A stretch of 64,000 nucleotides of DNA from NCBI GenBank assembly GCA_910589375.1, contig CAJUTK010000002.1:434001-498000 (forward strand), given 5' to 3'. Source of the stretch: an uncultured Bacilli bacterium (GTDB taxonomy: Bacteria > Bacillota_I > Bacilli_A > RF39 > UBA660). The notes beneath the pieces are model-generated. The model did no database searches. It was not told the origin of the DNA and was given only the letters and a program-made list of their open reading frames with translations. The translations under genes were made by a program, and so were the position numbers. How positions within the stretch are numbered: position 1 is the stretch's first letter; each line of letters opens with the position of its first letter. Positions 58,581 through 64,000 of the stretch are shown here, piece after piece.

Positions 58581-60904
58581 TTTTGCTTACTTAATTTATA
58601 TATTCCAAAAATTGCCAAAGAAATGCTTCCAATAAATCCAATATAAACAAAAGCCATATTTTGATCTGCTGTTACTGGAATTGGAGAGTTATACATGATA
58701 ACCTCTTTATCAACTTTGCCATTTTCATCAATTGTAAATGTAATTACTTCATCGCTTAGGCCATAACCTTTTGGAGATTTTGTCTCTATCAAGGTATAAG
58801 TACCTGGCTTTAATCCTGTAACATAATGTGGTGTATTAGTAGATACCCAACTAGCTAAAACGTTTCCATTAGCATCTTTTAAAGTTAAAGATGCTCCTGG
58901 TAATTCTTTTTTAGTAGTTGCATCCTGTTTACTAATCTTTACTTTACCAGTTTTTTCTTCTTCTTTTGAATTATATATAGTAATTGTTTTATTAGTAGTG
59001 TCAGAATCAGTTACTGTAAAATAGATAGGTGTTTTATTTAAAACATATCCACTTGGAGCACTTGTTTCTGTTATACTATATTCTCCAGCTTTTAAGTTTT
59101 TTACATAGTGAACAGAATTGTCACTTACCCATGTATCGATTACTTTACCTGTATTATCTTTTAGAACTAAAGTGGCACCCTTTAAGATTTCCCCTGTTGC
59201 TTGATCTTTCTTAACAATTCCAATACCATATGATTTTCTTGTATTGTAAAGAGTAATCGTTCTATCTGTTTGACCATCTTTTGTAACAGTAAAATTTACT
59301 GGTGTTGAATCTAATACATAACCAGATGGAGCAGATGTTTCAACAACGGAATAATTTCCAGCACTTAAATTTCTAACATAGTGAGCAGAATCAGTAGATA
59401 CCCATGTATCGATTACTTTACCTGCACTATTTTTTAAAACTAAAGTTGCTCCTTTTAATGTTTCTCCTGTTGTAGCATCCCTTTTAATAATACTGACACC
59501 ATATGACTTTGGTGTATTATACATTACTAATGTTTGAACATTACCGCCATTTCGAACAGTGAAACGAATAGTCTCTGATGATAGTTGGTATCCGCTTGGA
59601 GCACTCGTCTCTGTTAATGTATAATTTCCTTCTTCTAAATTCCAAATTTGATGTGGAGTAGAAGTAGATACCCAACTATCAATGATTCTTCCTGCACTAT
59701 TCTTTACTACCAAAGTAGCGCCTGCTAACTCACGACCTGTTGTGATATCTCTTTTACTAATAATAACAGATGATTTTTTTATTGGTGTATTTCTTAACAC
59801 TACCCTACTTGTATTATTTGCTGTAACAGTAACTCTTACACTATTATTTAATTTTTGATATCCACTTGGAGCAGATGTCTCTGTAATTGTATATACCCCG
59901 AGTGGTAAATTATTAATAACATAAGCTTTATTGCTTGAAGTAAAAGTAGAAATGACATTGCCATAATTATCAGTTACTTGAATTCTAGCACCTGCTAATA
60001 ATCTTCCAGTTTCAGAATCTGTTTTTTCTATTCTTAGTGAACCTACTGGTTTTGATATAGAAAAACTAGTTTGAGCAGATAAATTTTTAGTAGAAGTTAC
60101 TAAAATTCCAAGATCTTGTAAATTGGATGTTTGCTCATAACGATAAATTTTATTTGTTTTACCAACTGCATTCACTTTTACAATGATATTCATAGCATTA
60201 GCTACTTTAGAAGCAGGGATTCTAATGGAAAATCTTGTTCCTTTAGTAAGTCTTGTTCCAGATTTATATACTTGTCCATTAGAAGTAACAATTCTAGCAT
60301 CAGAGCCAGCATTGATTAATGTTACTTGATAATTTTCATAACCGCTTCCACCTACTGTCAAATATCCAGATTGATAGTAGTCTCCTGATTTAGTCATAGA
60401 AGAACCTGGATTAGTTATGGAAATAGAAGATTCTCCTACACGATTTGTTTTTGCCGCATTAGCAAGAGTGATAGCTGCACTTACAGCCTTATCGCTTTTA
60501 TTTAATCCAGAAGTAGATACTTTTCCTTGATAAATCCAAAGCGCTAACTGTGTAGCATAATATTTTTGGTCATTAGTAAGATTATTGCCTAGTAAAGAAC
60601 TATTCCAATTAGCACCATATCCATTTGCAAATATATAGATATATCCTGGATCTGTGATTTCTCCTTTAAATGATAATGTAGATCCATCTGCTGGTACTTT
60701 TAAAGACTTATTCAAACAATAAGCAATGATAGTTGAACCTCCAGATGTAACTGTTTTATAGTAAGTTTGTGCGCCAGATTGAATACTTACTCCTGATAAA
60801 TTTCTTTTATGAAATGTTACTGCATTAGATACTGCAAAAGTATTACCAATAGTTGCTAAAAAAGTACTTAATATAGCCACAATTACTAATAATTTCTTTT
60901 TCAT
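58577..60904 (-). CDS. sortase-anchored thioester adhesin with five Cna-B (SpaA-like) repeats
   Basis: Signal peptide 1-24. A thioester domain (about 25-280) has Cys63 (AYCLN) and Gln119 (ATQLALW), the pair that forms an internal Cys-Gln bond able to attach covalently to host amines. Five Cna-B/prealbumin-like repeats follow (289-375, 378-466, 469-556, 559-646, 653-740), each with KxD, GATLVLK, ETSAPSGY and a terminal YNT/YNS, typical of Lys-Asn isopeptide cross-links with a Glu catalyst. The sorting signal is IPVTADQ (742-748), then a helix and KLSKQN. Repeats 2-4 are nearly alike, implying recent duplication. Confidence 0.9.
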   Translation of the reverse strand: MKKKLLVIVAILSTFLATIGNTFAVSNAVTFHKRNLSGVSIQSGAQTYYKTVTSGGSTIIAYCLNKSLKVPADGSTLSFKGEITDPGYIYIFANGYGANWNSSLLGNNLTNDQKYYATQLALWIYQGKVSTSGLNKSDKAVSAAITLANAAKTNRVGESSISITNPGSSMTKSGDYYQSGYLTVGGSGYENYQVTLINAGSDARIVTSNGQVYKSGTRLTKGTRFSIRIPASKVANAMNIIVKVNAVGKTNKIYRYEQTSNLQDLGILVTSTKNLSAQTSFSISKPVGSLRIEKTDSETGRLLAGARIQVTDNYGNVISTFTSSNKAYVINNLPLGVYTITETSAPSGYQKLNNSVRVTVTANNTSRVVLRNTPIKKSSVIISKRDITTGRELAGATLVVKNSAGRIIDSWVSTSTPHQIWNLEEGNYTLTETSAPSGYQLSSETIRFTVRNGGNVQTLVMYNTPKSYGVSIIKRDATTGETLKGATLVLKNSAGKVIDTWVSTDSAHYVRNLSAGNYSVVETSAPSGYVLDSTPVNFTVTKDGQTDRTITLYNTRKSYGIGIVKKDQATGEILKGATLVLKDNTGKVIDTWVSDNSVHYVKNLKAGEYSITETSAPSGYVLNKTPIYFTVTDSDTTNKTITIYNSKEEEKTGKVKISKQDATTKKELPGASLTLKDANGNVLASWVSTNTPHYVTGLKPGTYTLIETKSPKGYGLSDEVITFTIDENGKVDKEVIMYNSPIPVTADQNMAFVYIGFIGSISLAIFGIYKLSKQN

Positions 60905-60930
60905 AATACTCCTCCTCTTATTAGTGAATT

Positions 60931-60959
60931 ATTCTAGCACTACTGACAAAATTTGTCAA
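60931..60959 (-). promoter_or_regulatory. promoter of the adhesin gene with overlapping palindrome
   Basis: Minus strand: TTGACA (60959-60954), 17-bp spacer, extended -10 TGcTAGAAT (60936-60931). The perfect palindrome TGACAAA-A-TTTGTCA (60944-60958) covers the -35 and could bind a repressor. Confidence 0.7.
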
Positions 60960-60967
60960 ACTGTAAC

Positions 60968-60994
60968 ATAAAAAAAGAAGAAAAATTTTCTTCT
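60968..60994 (-). terminator. terminator of the CotH-VTC-DUF4956 cassette
   Basis: AGAAGAAAA (60976-60984) pairs with TTTTCTTCT (60986-60994) around one A; minus-strand T-run. Confidence 0.8.
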
Positions 60995-61646
60995 AATCTA
61001 CACTTACTAAATGAATGCTTTCAATCTCTTCCTTATTCTTCCATGATAATAAGTCTTCTGCTATTTCCCTGTTAGCAATTTCAAAGGTAAATTCAACAGA
61101 ATTTTTCTTAACAGATTCTGTCTTTAAAGTGCACTTTTTCTTCTTACTCATGAGTTTTAATATTTTATCTCCAAAATCCTTATCTGCTTTTACAACCAAT
61201 AAATATTTAGTAGTACTTTTAACATTTGTCATATACATAATCATATAAAGTATTCCCAAAATAAGGGTTGCTATAAGAGTAGTCAAATAGATACCTGCCC
61301 CAGACATAATTCCTGCGGTAATAGCCCAAAACATAAAAATTGTATCTACTGGGTCTTTCACTGCCGTTCTAAAACGAACAATAGAAAGAGCACCTACCAT
61401 ACCTAATGAAAGAGCTAGATTGGAATTAATCGTTCGGATTACTAAAGATGTAACCATAGAAAGTAATACAATCGATAATACAAAAGATTTTGTATAGGAT
61501 ACTCCTGTATATGTTTTTTTATAAACATAAGTAATTAATAAGGCTGCTACAAAAGCAGTAAGTAAGGAGAAAAATAAATCTCCTGTAGATAGTGTACCAG
61601 AAAATTCTTCTATTACACTTTTTTTAATCATATCTAAAAAGCTCAT
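60993..61646 (-). CDS. DUF4956 membrane protein
   Basis: Four or so transmembrane helices (about 21-38, 48-65, 72-90 and 103-135), including GMVGALSIVRFRTAVKDPVDTIFMFWAITAGI, the DUF4956 core, followed by a cytoplasmic ferredoxin-like domain of about 75 residues. It is found beside VTC and CotH genes in many bacteria; its role is unknown. Start is ATG 61646 (217 aa), behind AAGGAGG within the VTC gene's end; upstream in-frame codons lie inside that gene. Confidence 0.9.
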   Translation of the reverse strand: MSFLDMIKKSVIEEFSGTLSTGDLFFSLLTAFVAALLITYVYKKTYTGVSYTKSFVLSIVLLSMVTSLVIRTINSNLALSLGMVGALSIVRFRTAVKDPVDTIFMFWAITAGIMSGAGIYLTTLIATLILGILYMIMYMTNVKSTTKYLLVVKADKDFGDKILKLMSKKKKCTLKTESVKKNSVEFTFEIANREIAEDLLSWKNKEEIESIHLVSVD

Positions 61647-61647
61647 G

Positions 61648-62343
61648 TTATACCTCCTTTTTTTCTCTACACAACGCAAATTTAGAAACTGCTACACGAA
61701 CAGTTGGTATTTCTTTAATGACACTAGCCAAATGGCTTGGAATAGAATTGTTAAACTTTACTTCTAATACTACTTCTCCAGGTTCTAATACGTTAAATGT
61801 AAGAATATCTTTATCAAATAAATCATACTGAAACTTACCAGATCGGATATCCTCGTCAAAAGTAATTCTTGTATCTTCAACTGGAAAAGTAAACGCTAAA
61901 CGCTTATAATCAACGATAACAGAAGGCTTTAAATGGTGTAATTTCTGTTTCAAAACAAATTCTCTTAAAAGGCCATCCTTAGCTAACTCAATTTCTTCAA
62001 AGTCCCCATTTAAAAATTTATGACAATCCTCTACTGAAATTTTTTCTTGTTTTTTATACGTTAAATCTCTATTTTTTTCTTTTCTTTCCAAACGTATAAA
62101 AGAGCTATCTAAATTATAAAGACGAATTCGATACTTCTCTCTTTTCTCAAGACCATCTATTTTTTCATAGTAAGCACTGTTATAATCATCATCAAAGTAA
62201 AGACTTCTTATAAAGTATGTATTATCCTCATTAATAGAATTGCTATCTACATCCATTAGTAAAGAAAGTTTTCTTTTTAATAATTCTGCTTCTCCTTGAC
62301 TTAAAATAAATTTTAATTCATGTCTATATTGTTTTTTATCCAA
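61648..62343 (-). CDS. VTC-domain polyphosphate polymerase-like protein
   Basis: Triphosphate-tunnel fold seen in the eukaryotic VTC4 polyphosphate polymerase. Tunnel residues are present: YRHELKFIL, IRSLYFDDDYNSAYYEK, REKYRIRLYN, IRLERKEK, VIVDYKRLAF, and VVLEVKFN. This suggests phosphate or nucleotide binding, and perhaps polyphosphate synthesis, but bacterial activity is not proven from this sequence. 231 residues. Start is a TTG codon, eight bases overlapping the CotH gene end, so coupled to it. DUF4956 follows after one base. Confidence 0.88.
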   Translation of the reverse strand: MDKKQYRHELKFILSQGEAELLKRKLSLLMDVDSNSINEDNTYFIRSLYFDDDYNSAYYEKIDGLEKREKYRIRLYNLDSSFIRLERKEKNRDLTYKKQEKISVEDCHKFLNGDFEEIELAKDGLLREFVLKQKLHHLKPSVIVDYKRLAFTFPVEDTRITFDEDIRSGKFQYDLFDKDILTFNVLEPGEVVLEVKFNNSIPSHLASVIKEIPTVRVAVSKFALCREKKEV

Positions 62344-64000
62344 AATATTTCTTCACTTCCTCACTAGAGAGATGAAAATAACTCTTTGTATGGGTAATAA
62401 TATAACTTCTTCGCTGCTTAATATAATTTTTTAGACTCTCACAATTATCTTCCCACTCTTTATAAGTCATACGCCAACGTTCTTGATTTCTCTTCATCTC
62501 TGGTTTTAATAATTCATAAAGTTCTTGATAGCGATTCATTACATTTTCATCTGACCATACATTTTTCATACTATAAGATAATCTTTCTAAAAGTTTCTCA
62601 CGGAATTCACTATTTTGTAGTAATCCCCTTAAAATAGTATTGTTATAATGATATTCTCCAAGTCCTGCTGGATTTGTCAACCATTGCCACTGATTCCTTG
62701 TGTGATGATAAAAGGCAAAATCAAAATCATAGAATACCATTTTAATCTTTCCACCATCGACATTAGGATTATTAAAGTATCGAGTATTTACAATATCATT
62801 ATTAACTGTATAGAGTTGTCCTATTGTCCAATCAATATAATTATCAATATCTAGTCTCTCTTTTACATATTCATAAGCATCAGAATTTGCTAGATTATGA
62901 CTACGTATGTAAGAAACTAATTTGTTATAGTCACTAGCACTTCCTTCACTTACTACATTATCAATACGAATAATATTAGTACCTTTAGAATCTACATTAT
63001 AGTGATGAGCTACGAATTCATCATCTACTTTTTCTCTTAAAAAGTATACTCCCCAGTATTCTCCATTAATATATAAGATAACCGCTTTATAGGCCTGTAC
63101 ATCAACAGTACTATAGTCATCCATAATAGAAGTAGCTAACTCATCACGAAACATAGAGCCAGTACTATCTTGTGAACCGCTACGTACTACAAGTGTTTTA
63201 TAGCTAATGGCATCACGATTATCAAAAACTTTATAATTTAACTTAGAAGGACCATATTTAGAAGAAAACTTTAGAGCAAAACTTTTTTTAGAAATAAATC
63301 TAGTTTGTCCTCCAAATAGTTTTAACCCACAATCAATCGTAAAAGAGCCTTCCTTTTCAAACAATTCTGCATGAGCATTTACTGTTAAAGTAGTAGAATT
63401 TAAATTAGTAGTTAAATACCTAAATGAAGTAGATGGTAAACTAATCGATAAAACTGGTAAAGTATGATTTTCATTAACAATATAACTACCTGTTACTACA
63501 TTACTAAGCTTTTTATTTTTTTCATAAGAAACTGCTTTAATAACAGTAGTTTCATTTAAAAGAATAGGACTATTATATACCTTAGAATTCCTAGTAGGAA
63601 TAGATCCATCTAAAGTATAATATATAGTCCCTGATCCCTTTAATTCAACCGCTAAATCCTTAGTGTTATTATAAATACCTGGCTCTTTGCTAAAAGTTGG
63701 TTCATAAGCAATTTCTAAAATATCTGACTTTCCATTTTTAGTACCAGGAGTAGGCTTTTCAAAATAGTAAAAACCATTTGTACTATTTCTACCATAGCTA
63801 TATCCTATTGGAATATTAGAGACATAGATAGAATCTGCTAACTCTTTGCTATGATACAAATAAATACTTTCTGAAGATGAAATTTTAAAATTAGCATGTG
63901 GATATTTAGAACTACTTAACTTAGTATCTCCTGATGCCATTACAATATAATACTCTCCACTTTTTAATTCCTTATCAGGTAGATTATACATTGTCTTTTC
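62336..64000 (-). CDS. CotH kinase family protein (N-terminus beyond window)
   Basis: The frame is open to the right edge (the codons upstream of Met63991 read EKT), so it is truncated. The visible part begins inside a lamin-tail-like domain (LKSGEYYIVMASGDTK), then a chitobiase-type beta domain (IYYTLDGSIPTRNSKVYNSPI), and a CotH domain with SMFRDELATSIM, ILYINGEYWGVYFLREKVDDEF, and KMVFYDFDFAFYH, which in CotH proteins forms an atypical protein kinase fold. The upstream signal peptide is not visible. Extracellular or spore-surface role is inferred. Confidence 0.9.
   Translation of the reverse strand, partial: EKTMYNLPDKELKSGEYYIVMASGDTKLSSSKYPHANFKISSSESIYLYHSKELADSIYVSNIPIGYSYGRNSTNGFYYFEKPTPGTKNGKSDILEIAYEPTFSKEPGIYNNTKDLAVELKGSGTIYYTLDGSIPTRNSKVYNSPILLNETTVIKAVSYEKNKKLSNVVTGSYIVNENHTLPVLSISLPSTSFRYLTTNLNSTTLTVNAHAELFEKEGSFTIDCGLKLFGGQTRFISKKSFALKFSSKYGPSKLNYKVFDNRDAISYKTLVVRSGSQDSTGSMFRDELATSIMDDYSTVDVQAYKAVILYINGEYWGVYFLREKVDDEFVAHHYNVDSKGTNIIRIDNVVSEGSASDYNKLVSYIRSHNLANSDAYEYVKERLDIDNYIDWTIGQLYTVNNDIVNTRYFNNPNVDGGKIKMVFYDFDFAFYHHTRNQWQWLTNPAGLGEYHYNNTILRGLLQNSEFREKLLERLSYSMKNVWSDENVMNRYQELYELLKPEMKRNQERWRMTYKEWEDNCESLKNYIKQRRSYIITHTKSYFHLSSEEVKKYFG

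Noticed and set aside
1..64000. UGA read as tryptophan (Mollicute code)
   Set aside because: Several genes (nucleotidase, HD hydrolase, phosphohexomutase) end in TGA at the right length and Trp is coded by TGG.
1..64000. tRNA, rRNA, CRISPR arrays, transposase genes
   Set aside because: I looked and saw no cloverleaf with a GTTCGA-type loop, no regular spacer array, and no transposase or integrase other than XerD.

Overview
The window comes from a very AT-rich bacterium that uses the standard bacterial code: several genes end in TGA and Trp is TGG. It carries endospore genes (sigG, spoIIM, spoIVB, a YlmC/YmxH-type protein), pyruvate formate-lyase, capsule genes of streptococcal type, and short intergenic gaps with strong TATAAT and extended -10 promoters. 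This fits an anaerobic, low-GC, spore-forming Firmicute of the Bacilli/Erysipelotrichia type, probably an uncultured gut lineage. That placement is inferred from gene content, not from a marker-gene search. No rRNA, tRNA or CRISPR array is visible.

Layout. 1-14.0 kb (+): the 3' part of sigG, pflB-pflA, an RluA-type pseudouridine synthase, a lipoprotein, a PRC-barrel protein, a glycosyltransferase/ApbE-like fusion, smc, holA, a UMPH-1-type nucleotidase and an HD hydrolase. rarA faces these on the minus strand across a shared terminator. 15.4-27.5 kb (+): xerD, a phosphohexomutase, an acyl-CoA ligase followed by a HAD-PlsC fusion, a hybrid histidine kinase and its receiver protein, an unrecognised repeat protein, and a very large zinc-ribbon/vWA/cysteine-protease-like protein.

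27.6-42.8 kb (+) is an exopolysaccharide/capsule locus. It holds a priming sugar transferase, an Alg14/Alg13-like pair, two GT2 enzymes, an EpsG-type polymerase, a pyruvyl transferase, a flippase, an SDR epimerase, an acetyltransferase, an FrhB-like Fe-S protein, a CpsA-like LCP ligase, galE, and a CpsC-CpsD-CpsB tyrosine phospho-regulation module. 42.8-45.8 kb (+) carries small accessory genes: a tiny membrane protein, an M15 peptidase, a ZIP transporter, AlkD, a TSCPD protein and a wHTH membrane protein.

45.8-46.4 kb is the only long gene-free stretch. It contains a repeated, inverted motif and several hairpins. 46.4-50.5 kb (-) looks like an accessory insert: a Tim44-like zinc-ribbon protein, a Cro/CI-type regulator, and a UvrD helicase with an embedded nuclease-like domain. 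50.6-64 kb (-) holds a lipoprotein, a prohibitin-like protein, mnmA, spoIIM, mscL, a zinc-ribbon protein, an ADP-ribosylglycohydrolase-like protein that lacks its metal ligands, spoIVB behind a SigG-like promoter, a class-B-like sortase, a thioester/Cna-B adhesin, and the DUF4956-VTC-CotH cassette, which runs off the right edge.

Themes: cell-surface construction (capsule, sortase-anchored adhesin, CotH cassette) and late forespore development (SigG and its probable target spoIVB). The best candidates for undescribed biology are the vWA/cysteine-protease protein, the GT-ApbE fusion, the nuclease-helicase insert with its flanking repeats, the sortase-adhesin pair, and the CotH-VTC-DUF4956 cassette.
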